DNA from: Clostridia bacterium
GTDB lineage: Bacteria; Bacillota; Clostridia; Oscillospirales; CAG-272
Assembly: GCA_017625755.1 (NCBI GenBank)
Contig: JAGAKG010000049.1
Coordinates: 1 to 64,000 of the forward strand
DNA: 64,000 nt
Direction: 5' to 3'
Shown here: positions 1 through 7,611 of the stretch, piece after piece
How the letters are laid out: each line of letters begins with the position of its first letter
How positions within the stretch are numbered: position 1 is the first letter of the stretch
Program-made: the position numbers and the translations under genes
Notes under the pieces: generated by a model
What the model saw: only the letters and a program-made list of their open reading frames with translations
Told to the model about the DNA's origin: nothing
Databases searched by the model: none

Positions 1-1
1 A

Positions 2-154
2 AAAATAATTGATACTTTTATTAACGCTATCTTCGTTTATGACGATTCACTTAAAATCGTTTATAACGGAAACGGTAAAGAAGAAACTATAAGTCTTGAA
101 GAACTTGAAAGTTCAACCTTGTTTTCACAAGGTGCACCAAACAACCGAGGCTAA
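2..154 (+). CDS. Large serine recombinase, C-terminal end (partial)
   Basis: Only the last 50 residues are in the window; the gene enters from the left. The reading (KIIDTFINAIFVYDDSLKIV, then a short Gly/Asn turn, an ISLEEL helix and a GAP tail) matches the C-terminal tail typical of resolvase/invertase-type large serine recombinases of Tn4451/Tn5397-like elements and prophages. These enzymes cut and rejoin DNA at att sites to integrate or excise an element. The catalytic and DNA-binding domains lie outside the window. The stop codon sits inside the left arm of a strong terminator hairpin. Such genes usually lie at one end of their element, so a mobile-element boundary probably lies close by. 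The family call is from recall of the tail sequence, not a search. Confidence 0.75.
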   Translation, partial: KIIDTFINAIFVYDDSLKIVYNGNGKEETISLEELESSTLFSQGAPNNRG

Positions 155-178
155 CCAAAAGGTTAGCCTCGGTTGTTT
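139..178 (+). terminator. Intrinsic terminator of the recombinase gene
   Basis: Perfect 18-bp inverted repeat (139-156 with 161-178) with an AAAA loop. The recombinase stop codon (152-154) lies inside the left arm. The outermost pairs are A-T, so the 3' arm ends in a short T run. Confidence 0.8.
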
Positions 179-407
179 CGTAGAGAGTTATCTGACGCAG
201 AGCCTCTCCAATCCGCAAGGAATGGATTGCTTTGCGCTTCGCATTTAAGGAGAAATTGTGTTTATACATAGATGTATATGATAAAATCTCCCTTGGAAAA
301 GGAAAAGAAATGGATTCAAAGAGAAAAAGATACACCCCCGCAGATATTCTGTGCTATTTTAAGCCAATTGGGCGTTCTTTACTGTTTTTGCTGTCGGCGC
401 ACACCCG

Positions 408-716
408 CTATGAGCGGTTGCTTTTGGAATTCAATTCCCTCATATCGTTTACGATTAATGAAATATGGGCGATTTGTTCCTCGCTTAATGATGAAACATC
501 AATAACAGACTCCTGCGTTCTTCCGAGAAGATAGTCTGTCGAAACGCAAAAAATATCGGCAATTTTGACAAGCATTTCAACCGACGGCAACACATTGTCA
601 TTTTCCCAGTTTGACACACATTGTTTTGTAACGCCAAGCTTTTTACCGAAGGCAATCTGGTTCAACCCTTGCGACAATCGCAACCTTTTAATATTTTCGT
701 TCAAAGAATACACCAT
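408..716 (-). CDS. XRE-family HTH transcriptional regulator
   Basis: A 102-residue protein with an N-terminal helix-turn-helix of the Cro/C1 (XRE) type at about residues 8-62: an IKRLR helix, GLNQ...GKKLGVTKQCVSNWE recognition region, then VEMLVKIADIFCVSTDYLLGR. This ending is typical of phage- and element-borne repressors. The C-terminal 35 residues look helical and may dimerise. The start at 716 is preceded by GGAG seven bases upstream; an upstream in-frame Met has no such site. It is transcribed away from the small membrane protein gene at 884, with overlapping divergent promoters and a 12-bp palindrome between, so autoregulation is likely (inference). It probably belongs to the mobile element whose recombinase ends at 154. 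Confidence 0.85.
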   Translation of the reverse strand: MVYSLNENIKRLRLSQGLNQIAFGKKLGVTKQCVSNWENDNVLPSVEMLVKIADIFCVSTDYLLGRTQESVIDVSSLSEEQIAHISLIVNDMRELNSKSNRS

Positions 717-736
717 ACAATATCTCCATATCAAAA

Positions 737-748
737 GTAAAATTTTAC
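737..748. promoter_or_regulatory. Palindromic operator candidate for the XRE regulator
   Basis: GTAAAATTTTAC is a perfect 12-bp palindrome between the regulator's start codon and a minus-strand TATAAT (755-760, with a weak TTCAAT -35 at 778-783). That position would let the repressor block its own transcription. Assignment is inference from position only. Confidence 0.4.
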
Positions 749-769
749 AATACAATTATAAATTAACGC

Positions 770-798
770 TTGACATTATTGAAATACTATGGTATACT
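770..798 (+). promoter_or_regulatory. Sigma-A promoter for the 884 gene
   Basis: TTGACA (770-775), 17-bp spacer, TATACT (793-798). It overlaps the weaker minus-strand promoter of the XRE gene, so the two start sites share the same DNA. Confidence 0.8.
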
Positions 799-883
799 AA
801 TAATTGACCAAAGAAGTGAAATTTATACTTTCGGTTTGTAATTTATAAATTATCTGATTTTTATTTGTTTATAGGAGAGGGAT

Positions 884-1288
884 ATGACGAACAATTTGAT
901 GGTAAATGTCTCCGAATGCTTTGATATGGAGAAAATGATCAACGATCTTGTTGAGTGTTACGAGGCGAAAGGCTTTCAGATTCGCGTTGTTAAATTGAAA
1001 AACGGATACAAAGTCACCTTTGAAAAGGATTGCGGAGGTATCAATACTATTCTCGGAATGGGTATTGGACTAAGCGCTACCTGCACGCTGATAGGCAAAG
1101 AACACGATACGCTCAATGTCTGCTTCGGAGAGGAAGAGTGGACAGGAAAAATTATTGCCTGCGCTATCGGACTTTGCTTGTGCTTCATACCGATAATAAC
1201 GGGCATTATCGGAGTTATGAAGCAGCTTTCTTTCCCCAAGGAATTGGGAAACGACATCGAGAGAATAGCAAGAGAACAGATTTTTTAA
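884..1288 (+). CDS. Small membrane protein of unknown function
   Basis: A 134-residue protein not assigned to a known family. Residues 1-50 look like a soluble alpha/beta segment. Two hydrophobic stretches follow: a Gly-rich one (about residues 54-70, ILGMGIGLSATC) and a stronger one (about 90-112, IIACAIGLCLCFIPIITGIIGV). It therefore probably sits in the cytoplasmic membrane with a short charged C-terminal tail. The start has a clear AGGAGAGG site. It is expressed from its own sigma-A promoter opposite the XRE repressor gene and ends at an intrinsic terminator, so it forms a two-gene divergent unit with that regulator. Base composition is more AT-rich than the downstream core genes, in line with a mobile element. 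Confidence 0.7.
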   Translation: MTNNLMVNVSECFDMEKMINDLVECYEAKGFQIRVVKLKNGYKVTFEKDCGGINTILGMGIGLSATCTLIGKEHDTLNVCFGEEEWTGKIIACAIGLCLCFIPIITGIIGVMKQLSFPKELGNDIERIAREQIF

Positions 1289-1300
1289 TATTTGCGTTTC

Positions 1301-1330
1301 AAAAAGTCAAGTCAAGCGACTTGGCTTTTT
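1301..1330 (+). terminator. Intrinsic terminator after the small membrane protein
   Basis: Arms 1301-1313 and 1318-1330 (13 bp, one G-T pair, AAGC loop) with a run of T in the 3' arm and beyond. It is symmetrical enough to serve the convergent ylbJ gene ending at 1345 as well. Confidence 0.8.
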
Positions 1331-1344
1331 TCTTTTTCACCGGC

Positions 1345-2496
1345 TCAGCGTCTATCTTTTTTCTTTAACATCTTTTTCAACACTGCGGCGCAAAAAATGA
1401 AACATATCGGGAGCGCGAGAGCGGGTATGACGCCCTGCGCGGCGTATGCCGAGATGCCGTCGGCTCGGAGAGTGAGGTCTGGCGCGGCAAGGCGGCAATA
1501 GAGGCTCACAAGGGCGGCGCAGAGAAATCCCTGAAAGAGCTTTGCGGCAAAATATGGCTTGAAGGATATCTCCCCGTCGGGGCATAGGCTCATTATCTGA
1601 AAATGCACCGAGAGACCCGACCAGCCCGATATGAGTGCCGCGAGAATGGCTGCGCTATGCGGCGAGGGGAGGGCTGCCGCGGCAGATATTCCGCCCGTAA
1701 GCTCAAAGAGTCCGAACGCTATCGCTCTTGCTTCTGCCGATAGGGACAATCCCTCGCAAGCCGCCCCGAGCGTTCCTACGAGGGCGTTGAAAAATACTAC
1801 GAATGCGCAGACCTTGAGTATTCCTATCGCCGAGTCGGAGACAGAAGCGGTGAGATCGCCCATGCCAAAGCTTTGGCGATCTTCGCTTTTGAGAGAGTTG
1901 TAAGGGAGCTTTTCTGCGTCGGTGCTTTTGTTTTTTCTTTTGAACAGAATATTCTGAAGAATACCCGTGAGGAGCGCGGATAGCAGAATAGCCGTATAGA
2001 GAGCGACACCGAAGGCGCGGCTTCCGAAAAGGCTTATGCCGACGGCGTTTATGATAAAAGCCGAGCTTGGAATATTTGAGAAGGTGAGCACCCGTTCAAG
2101 CTCGGAGCGCGACAGACTTCCTCTTTCGTACATTGACACCGCCGCTCTCGCGCCGACGGGGAAGCCGCAGAGAAATCCGAGAAGCACGGCGCAGCCGCCG
2201 TCACCGCCGATGCCGAAAAGCACTCTCATAGGAGCTCGCAGTCGTTTGCCGATGACAGATACCGCGCCACTCCTTACAACAAGGTCGGATATCACCATAA
2301 AGGGAAAGAGAGATGGAATGACCGTCAAGGCGCAGAGGCGAAGCCCTTCGCCCATATATTTTATCGCCGCGTCGGAGTTGCGTATCACAAGAGCCAGCGA
2401 GAACAGGCTCATAAGTGCGAACGCCATCTGCCCGAGGGGTATATGCTCTCTGTCTTTTTTTGTTCTGCCACCTTGCGCGCGCCATCTTTTCGTCAT
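1345..2496 (-). CDS. ylbJ: Sporulation integral membrane protein YlbJ
   Basis: About 383 residues, polytopic, with a nucleoside-recognition (Gate) domain pattern: an early LTVIPSLFPFMVISDL segment followed by LLGFLCGFPVGARAAV, the equivalent of the conserved GFP-(S/V)-GA motif of YlbJ. YlbJ is a mother-cell membrane protein needed for sporulation in Bacillus subtilis; its transported substrate is not established. The frame is open upstream to 2562, but the Met at 2496 (MTKRW) has an AGAGG stretch about 12 bases upstream, while the next upstream Met (2526) has none; the start remains uncertain. It is divergent from the sporulation genes yqfC/yqfD, which supports the call. Confidence 0.8.
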   Translation of the reverse strand: MTKRWRAQGGRTKKDREHIPLGQMAFALMSLFSLALVIRNSDAAIKYMGEGLRLCALTVIPSLFPFMVISDLVVRSGAVSVIGKRLRAPMRVLFGIGGDGGCAVLLGFLCGFPVGARAAVSMYERGSLSRSELERVLTFSNIPSSAFIINAVGISLFGSRAFGVALYTAILLSALLTGILQNILFKRKNKSTDAEKLPYNSLKSEDRQSFGMGDLTASVSDSAIGILKVCAFVVFFNALVGTLGAACEGLSLSAEARAIAFGLFELTGGISAAAALPSPHSAAILAALISGWSGLSVHFQIMSLCPDGEISFKPYFAAKLFQGFLCAALVSLYCRLAAPDLTLRADGISAYAAQGVIPALALPICFIFCAAVLKKMLKKKDRR

Positions 2497-2512
2497 TTCA
2501 GAATATTTCCTC

Positions 2513-2532
2513 TCATAGAATGTCATAGAATG
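2513..2532. repeat. Tandem 10-bp duplication in the ylbJ leader
   Basis: TCATAGAATG occurs twice head to tail. On the minus strand it reads CATTCTATGA twice and includes an alternative ylbJ start codon. It may be a small slippage duplication. Confidence 0.5.
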
Positions 2533-2648
2533 TTTTTTAAAGGTGGGAGCTGCACACGGCACTACCCACGGTAAATCTTACTTTGAGGGGAGTGGGAATA
2601 TTCCGCCTCAAAAGATGGGAATAAAATATTTTTCGGCGGAGGTGGGAT

Positions 2649-2978
2649 ATGAGAGAGGAAAAATCCGAAAAAAACGCAAAAGGCGGAAAGGATAAAAATG
2701 AAAGGCAGAGTATCGGAGAGAGGCTCAGAAAAACCCTTGAGCTTGACGGAGATATTCTGCCTCACAGCTTTATGCTCGAGGTGCGCGGCAGGAGCGGTCT
2801 GATGCTCAGGGGAGCGGGCAGGATACTGTTATACACGCCCGAGGAGATAAGGCTGCGCGTTCGAGGCGCCGAGATATCGGTGAGAGGAGAGGGATTGATA
2901 TGCTCGTCGTATTACGCCGATGCTGTCGGGATAGAGGGCAGAATATCCTCAATATCTTTTGAGGAGGCAGAGCGGTGA
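2649..2978 (+). CDS. yqfC: Sporulation protein YqfC
   Basis: A 109-residue protein of the YabP/YqfC family. A charged N-terminus of about 30 residues is followed by the compact beta-rich domain: P-HS-F-LEVRGRSGLMLRG, ILLYTPEEIRLRVRG-AEISVRGEGL, ending with a G-I-I-SISF strand. YqfC is made in the mother cell under SigE in B. subtilis and is always found with YqfD. The start has GGAGG six bases upstream. It opens a tightly packed run yqfC-yqfD-phoH-ybeY-era-recO-mutS2 and its stop overlaps the GTG start of yqfD by four bases, indicating translational coupling. No clear SigE-type promoter could be picked out by eye in the 150-bp gap to ylbJ. Confidence 0.88.
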   Translation: MREEKSEKNAKGGKDKNERQSIGERLRKTLELDGDILPHSFMLEVRGRSGLMLRGAGRILLYTPEEIRLRVRGAEISVRGEGLICSSYYADAVGIEGRISSISFEEAER

Positions 2979-4162
2979 GAAGAATATTGCTTTTTATCGG
3001 CGGGTATTGGCTTCTGAGAGCCGACAGAGAGGATGCCGCTCAGATAATGAATATATGTCAGAGGTACGGATTTATATACAGAGACCTCGTTTTCGAGGGC
3101 GACTGTATTCTCTTTAAATGCTCGCTCGCCACGGCGTCAAGGCTCAGGGAGAGGTGCGGAGAGGCTGGGGTGGGAATCGAGTCGGTGCGCGCGTACGGCG
3201 TTCCCTCGCTATTTATGCGTTACCGCCGCCGCTACGGCGTATTTGCGGGGCTTTTGCTCTTTGCGGCGATTATTTTCTTTTCGGGCAGAGTTATCTGGGA
3301 TATCCGAATAGACGGTAACGAGCGGCTTAGCGAGGAAGAGGTGATTGGCGCGCTTCGCGAGTGTGGAATGTCTGTCGGGGATCTGCGCCGAGAGGTCGAT
3401 ACCGCGTCGGTCGAAAACAGGGTGATGATAGCCTCCGATGACATTTCCTGGATGTCGATAAATATTATCGGCACGGTGGCGGAGGTAGAGATAAGAGAGA
3501 GCGAGGTCGTACCCGATGAGGGTGAGAGCTACGCGGCGTCAAATATAGTCGCTGCGCGCGACGGCTATATCGAGCTTTTCGAGGATGTGCGGGGAAAGAT
3601 AGTTCTTGAGATAGGAGATTATGTGCGCGAGGGGGAGCTTATAGTCAGCGGACTTTACGATTCAAAGACGGCGGGGATAAGATATACGAACGCGCGCGGC
3701 AGGGTGCTCGCCCGAGTCGAGCGTGAGTTTTGCGCCGAGATACCTCTCAAATATGATAAAAAGGTTTATACAGGGCGTACTTTTACAGAAAAATACCTTA
3801 TTTTTTTTGAAAAAGAGATAAAATTTTACGGAAATAGTGGAAATTCATACGAAAGTTGTGATACAATAGATACGGTGGAATATCTTGATATATTTTCGGC
3901 GGGAGAGCTTCCCGTGGGAATAAGGACTGTGAAGCATCTCGAGTATACATACGAGAGCAGGGAGAGGGAGCCTGACGAGGCACTTGCTCTTGCCGAATAC
4001 AGACTTGATATCGAGATGCGAGGTGAGCTTCGCGAGAGCGAGCTGCTACGCAAAAGAGCGGTATGCGAGTATACCGATGACGCGTGTATACTGCGATATC
4101 GGGTGGAATGTATCGAGGATATCGCCAGAATAAAAAAGATAGAGATAGAGGGATTGCCGTAA
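2975..4162 (+). CDS. yqfD: Sporulation protein YqfD
   Basis: A 395-residue protein starting with GTG inside the yqfC stop (GTGA overlap). The N-terminal region (about 1-85) is followed by one transmembrane helix (about 88-108, YGVFAGLLLFAAIIFFSG). Next come the hallmark VIWDIRIDGNERLSEEEVI segment and an extracytoplasmic domain with beta-rich repeats, resembling the POTRA-like start of the family. YqfD is a sporulation membrane protein working with YqfC in the mother cell; its molecular activity is unknown. The adjoining phoH starts directly after the stop codon, so the genes are probably one transcript. Length is as expected for the family. Confidence 0.9.
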   Translation: MRRILLFIGGYWLLRADREDAAQIMNICQRYGFIYRDLVFEGDCILFKCSLATASRLRERCGEAGVGIESVRAYGVPSLFMRYRRRYGVFAGLLLFAAIIFFSGRVIWDIRIDGNERLSEEEVIGALRECGMSVGDLRREVDTASVENRVMIASDDISWMSINIIGTVAEVEIRESEVVPDEGESYAASNIVAARDGYIELFEDVRGKIVLEIGDYVREGELIVSGLYDSKTAGIRYTNARGRVLARVEREFCAEIPLKYDKKVYTGRTFTEKYLIFFEKEIKFYGNSGNSYESCDTIDTVEYLDIFSAGELPVGIRTVKHLEYTYESREREPDEALALAEYRLDIEMRGELRESELLRKRAVCEYTDDACILRYRVECIEDIARIKKIEIEGLP

Positions 4163-5227
4163 ATGGAGCAGAAAACCGTCAGAATTGAGAATACCGAGAT
4201 CACCGCGAGAATTTTCGGAAGCTTTGATGTGAATGTCAGAATGATAGAAAATTCCTTTGGGGTGCAAATATATAACCGCTCGGACGATGACGGCGACGCC
4301 GTTATGATAAGCGGAGAGAGCGCTGAGGGCGTGAGAATGGCGGCGGATGCCGTCAAATATCTCGGTGATATGGCGAGATATAACGAGACGCTGAGCGAAC
4401 AGCAGGTGGGATATGTCATAGATATGCTCAGGGACGGAAAGGAAAGTGAGCTTTCGGGGCTTGAGCAGGATTGTATCTGTATTACCGCCAAGGGAAAGCC
4501 GATAAAGGCAAAGACGGTGGGGCAGAAGCATTATGTCAACTCGATATCGAAAAATACGATAGTTTTCGGTGTCGGCCCCGCGGGAACGGGAAAGACCTTT
4601 CTTGCGGTGGCAATGGCGGTCAAGGCGCTCCGCGAGAAGCAGGTGAGCCGAATAATCCTCACCCGTCCCGCGATAGAGGCGGGCGAGAAGCTGGGATTTC
4701 TCCCGGGCGACCTGCAGAGCAAGATAGACCCCTACCTGCGCCCGCTTTACGACGCGCTCTTTGAGATGATGGGCGCGGAAAACTATCAGCGATATATAGA
4801 AAAGGGAATTATCGAGATAGCGCCGCTTGCTTATATGCGAGGAAGAACGCTCGACGACAGCTTTATCATACTCGACGAGGCACAGAACTCAACGCCCGAG
4901 CAGATGAAGATGTTCCTCACAAGACTTGGCTTTAATTCCAAGGCGGTCATTACGGGTGACCTCACTCAGACCGATCTGCCCTCGGGTCAGAGGAGCGGTC
5001 TTGCCACGGCGGTGAAGATACTTGAGGGAATAGACGATATTTCGGTACACCACTTTACAGACAGAGATGTCGTGCGTCATAAGCTCGTGCAGAGCATAAT
5101 CAGGGCGTATGAGAAATATGACAGAGAACGCGCAGAATCCCGCTCTGAGGGCGGTAGATACCGCGCGGACAGACCGATAAAGAACACAAGGGGAAAACGC
5201 CCCGAGGGAGGAGACAAAAATGAATAA
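4163..5227 (+). CDS. PhoH-family ATPase (PhoL type)
   Basis: A 354-residue cytoplasmic protein. An N-terminal KH-like region (about 1-110) precedes the PhoH P-loop domain. That domain holds Walker A GPAGTGKT at 138-145, the LTRPA-EAGE-LGFLPGDL segment after it, and Walker B/DEAQN at 238-242, followed by the TGD-TQ-DLP motif. PhoH proteins are ATPases linked to RNA metabolism and usually sit beside ybeY, as here. The C-terminal 30 residues are basic and low in complexity. Start follows the yqfD stop without a gap. The ybeY start codon overlaps this gene's end by eight bases. Confidence 0.92.
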   Translation: MEQKTVRIENTEITARIFGSFDVNVRMIENSFGVQIYNRSDDDGDAVMISGESAEGVRMAADAVKYLGDMARYNETLSEQQVGYVIDMLRDGKESELSGLEQDCICITAKGKPIKAKTVGQKHYVNSISKNTIVFGVGPAGTGKTFLAVAMAVKALREKQVSRIILTRPAIEAGEKLGFLPGDLQSKIDPYLRPLYDALFEMMGAENYQRYIEKGIIEIAPLAYMRGRTLDDSFIILDEAQNSTPEQMKMFLTRLGFNSKAVITGDLTQTDLPSGQRSGLATAVKILEGIDDISVHHFTDRDVVRHKLVQSIIRAYEKYDRERAESRSEGGRYRADRPIKNTRGKRPEGGDKNE

Positions 5228-5705
5228 TAAGGTTATGATATACTTTGAAAATTCGCAGGATAAGACAGAGATAACATATAAGCTCAAAAGACTCGTTCGG
5301 CTCTCTGTCGAGGCGACACTCGCATACGAGGGATATAAAAACAGCTGCGAGGTGTCGGTGACCTTTACCGATGACGAGGGAATAAGAAAGCTCAATAATA
5401 GCTTCCGCAATATAGATAGCGCGACAGATGTGCTGTCTTTTCCCCTTTTTGATTACGACGGCAGCGACGAGCCGCCTGTGGACGAGCTTCAGAATATGCT
5501 CGGGGATATCGTTATCTCGCTTGAACGCGCCACGGCGCAGGCAGAGGAATACGGACATAGCTTTGAGCGGGAGGTCGCTTTCCTCTGCGTTCATTCGATG
5601 CTCCACCTGCTCGGATATGACCATGTCAATAGCGAGGACGAGGAGCTTGATATGCGCCGCAGACAGACCGCGGTTATGGAAATGCTCGGACTCGCGGTAA
5701 AATAA
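5220..5705 (+). CDS. ybeY: Endoribonuclease YbeY (rRNA maturation)
   Basis: A 161-residue single-domain metalloendoribonuclease that acts in 16S rRNA 3'-end maturation and ribosome quality control. The zinc-binding motif H-x3-H-x5-H is present as HSMLHLLGYDH, with His125, His129 and His135. The conserved N-terminal features (a -N-FRN-D-ATDVLSFP- segment around residues 60-75) are also intact. A GGAGGAG site lies just upstream within the 3' end of phoH. The era gene follows after a 183-bp gap with repeats; the dgkA and cdd genes that often sit at this point in Firmicutes are absent. Confidence 0.95.
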   Translation: MNNKVMIYFENSQDKTEITYKLKRLVRLSVEATLAYEGYKNSCEVSVTFTDDEGIRKLNNSFRNIDSATDVLSFPLFDYDGSDEPPVDELQNMLGDIVISLERATAQAEEYGHSFEREVAFLCVHSMLHLLGYDHVNSEDEELDMRRRQTAVMEMLGLAVK

Positions 5706-5711
5706 GAAAAC

Positions 5712-5876
5712 TAAATCGCCGGCAAGTTCTTTGAAGAAATCCTCTCGAAAGACTTTAACTTAATTTATCGCCAAGTATCTGGCTACAACAAGATAAAAAA
5801 GAAAAAATATAAATCGCCAGCAAGTTCTTTGGAAGGGGTTTGGGGGAACCTTTCTCGAAAGAAAGGTTCCCCCAAA
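5712..5876 (+). repeat. Duplicated repeat with terminator-like hairpin between ybeY and era
   Basis: A 24-base unit starting TAAATCGCC(G/A)GCAAGTTC occurs at 5712-5735 and 5810-5833 with two differences. The second copy runs into a perfect 17-bp hairpin (5839-5855 with 5860-5876, CGAA loop; core GGGGGAACCTTTCT). The first copy is followed by a decayed remnant (CCTCTCGAAAG). It looks like two insertions of the same short element, the first degraded. The hairpin ends only a few bases before the ribosome-binding site of era. Confidence 0.7.
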
Positions 5877-5888
5877 GAAAGGATAAAA

Positions 5889-6776
5889 ATGAAAAAAACA
5901 GGATTTATAGCAATAGTAGGACGCCCGAATGTCGGCAAGTCCACATTGCTCAACTCAATACTCGGAGAGAAGGTTGCCATAGTTTCGAGCAAGCCTCAGA
6001 CGACGAGAAACAGAATAATAGGAATACACACAGTCGGGGAAAATCAGTATGTCTTTCTCGATACGCCGGGTATGCACAATCCCAAGAACAGCCTGGGCGA
6101 ATATATGGTGAACGCGGCTAATTCCTCTATGCAGGAGGCAGACGCGGTGATACTCGTGGTCGACACGGGCAAGGAGATAACAGCGGTAGAGGAGAATGTT
6201 ATCGCTTACCTGAAGAAGTCGGGAATACCGTCAATACTTGCGCTCAATAAGATAGATATGTACCGCAGAGAGGATATCGCGGAGGCGCTTGCCAAGTATT
6301 CCGAGAAGCACAGCTTTGACGCCTTCGTGCCGATAAGCGCGAGAAGCGGAAAGAATGTCGGAGAGCTTCTTGCCGAGTGCGATAAATTCCTGTCGGAGTC
6401 CGAGTGGTTCTTCCCCGAGGATATGGTCACAGACCAGCCCGAGAGACAGATAGCCGCCGAGATAATCAGAGAGAAGATTCTCCGCACGCTCAATAAAGAG
6501 GTACCCCACGGAACGGCGGTGGTGATCGAGGAATTCCGAGACGAGGGAACGCTTATAAGCATTCGCGCCGAGATATTCTGCGAGAAGGCGTCTCATAAGG
6601 GAATTATTGTGGGTAAGAAGGGAGAGTCCCTCAAGCTTATCGGAACATATGCGCGCGAGGAGCTTGAGAAGTTTTTTGGAACGAAGGTGTATCTCAACCT
6701 CTGGGTAAAGGTCAAGGAGAACTGGCGCGACAGCGTTGGAATGGTAAGCAATTTCGGATATTCCAATCAGGAATAA
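5889..6776 (+). CDS. era: GTPase Era
   Basis: A 295-residue ribosome-assembly GTPase that binds the 3' end of 16S rRNA. The G1 motif GRPNVGKS is at residues 11-18, and the switch region KPQTTRNRI follows. G3 DTPG lies near 62-65, G4 NKID near 123-126 and SAR near 154. The C-terminal KH domain has HKGIIVGKKGESLKLIG. The frame is open 20 codons further upstream, but ATG 5889 follows an AAAGGA site and gives the normal Era N-terminus; the upstream codons would be encoded by the repeat hairpin. The stop is followed closely by recO. Confidence 0.96.
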   Translation: MKKTGFIAIVGRPNVGKSTLLNSILGEKVAIVSSKPQTTRNRIIGIHTVGENQYVFLDTPGMHNPKNSLGEYMVNAANSSMQEADAVILVVDTGKEITAVEENVIAYLKKSGIPSILALNKIDMYRREDIAEALAKYSEKHSFDAFVPISARSGKNVGELLAECDKFLSESEWFFPEDMVTDQPERQIAAEIIREKILRTLNKEVPHGTAVVIEEFRDEGTLISIRAEIFCEKASHKGIIVGKKGESLKLIGTYAREELEKFFGTKVYLNLWVKVKENWRDSVGMVSNFGYSNQE

Positions 6777-6789
6777 GAAAGGTAAGGAA

Positions 6790-7584
6790 GTGCGGGGAAC
6801 GGTTGACGGACTCGTTTTGCGTGAGACCGAGACGGGGGAGAGCGATAAGCTGCTCACCGTCCTCACGGCGGAACACGGAAAGATACTTATCTGCGCCAAG
6901 GGCGTCAGAAGTATGCGCAGTAAGAATATGTCTCTGTGCAGACTTTTCACATACGGAAATTTTGAATATTACGAAAAGAACGGAATGAGATGGCTTGCGG
7001 GCGGCTCGGTCAACGATAGCTTTTTCAAGCTCAATTCCGATATAGAGGGATTTGCGCTCGCGGCGTATATATTGGAGATAGCGGCGGAGATAACGGGCGA
7101 GGGAGTGGAAGCTGAGGAGATACTCAGAATGACGCTCAATACGCTCTACGCGATAGAGAACAAGCTCAAGCCCTTTGAGATCATCAAGGGCGCGTACGAG
7201 CTTTTCGCGGCTAACTGCTCGGGCTTTGAGCCCGATGTTTCGGGCTGCTGCCGATGCGGCGAGGTCTATGCCGACACGATGTATCTCGATGTTATGAACG
7301 GCTCGCTTGTCTGTCAGGAGTGCAGGTCGGCGGGAAGCGGAGCGCAGCTTATGCCCGAGCTTGACGCCTTTTCTGCCAGAAATATACTTTTTCCAATGAA
7401 TCGTTCGGTTCTGGCGTCGGTACGATATGTGCTTGGCGCGCGCAGAGAGAGGATTTTCGCCTTTGAGTTGAAGGACGAGAAGGATATATCGGATTTTTCA
7501 AGGCTTGGGGATACATATCTGCTCAATCACCTTGAGAGGGGCTTTGACACCCTCGACTTTTATAAGACGGTAAGAAATAAGTGA
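6790..7584 (+). CDS. recO: DNA repair protein RecO
   Basis: A 264-residue recombination mediator that helps load RecA on SSB-coated DNA in the RecFOR pathway. The N-terminal OB fold (about 1-80, with VLRETETGESDKLLTVLT and G-ILICAKGVR) and helical C-terminal domain are typical. A four-cysteine zinc site is visible: CCRCGE around residue 153 and CQEC around residue 179. Start is GTG 6790, supported by AAGGTAAGGAAG just upstream and by the family's N-terminus. It follows era by 13 bases. Confidence 0.93.
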   Translation: MRGTVDGLVLRETETGESDKLLTVLTAEHGKILICAKGVRSMRSKNMSLCRLFTYGNFEYYEKNGMRWLAGGSVNDSFFKLNSDIEGFALAAYILEIAAEITGEGVEAEEILRMTLNTLYAIENKLKPFEIIKGAYELFAANCSGFEPDVSGCCRCGEVYADTMYLDVMNGSLVCQECRSAGSGAQLMPELDAFSARNILFPMNRSVLASVRYVLGARRERIFAFELKDEKDISDFSRLGDTYLLNHLERGFDTLDFYKTVRNK

Positions 7585-7611
7585 CGGACTCACCGTACGG
7601 TATGGTTTTAA

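Noticed and set aside
232-534. A 100-codon frame left of the XRE gene
   Set aside because: It overlaps the XRE regulator in antisense, lacks a ribosome-binding site and has no plausible protein pattern.
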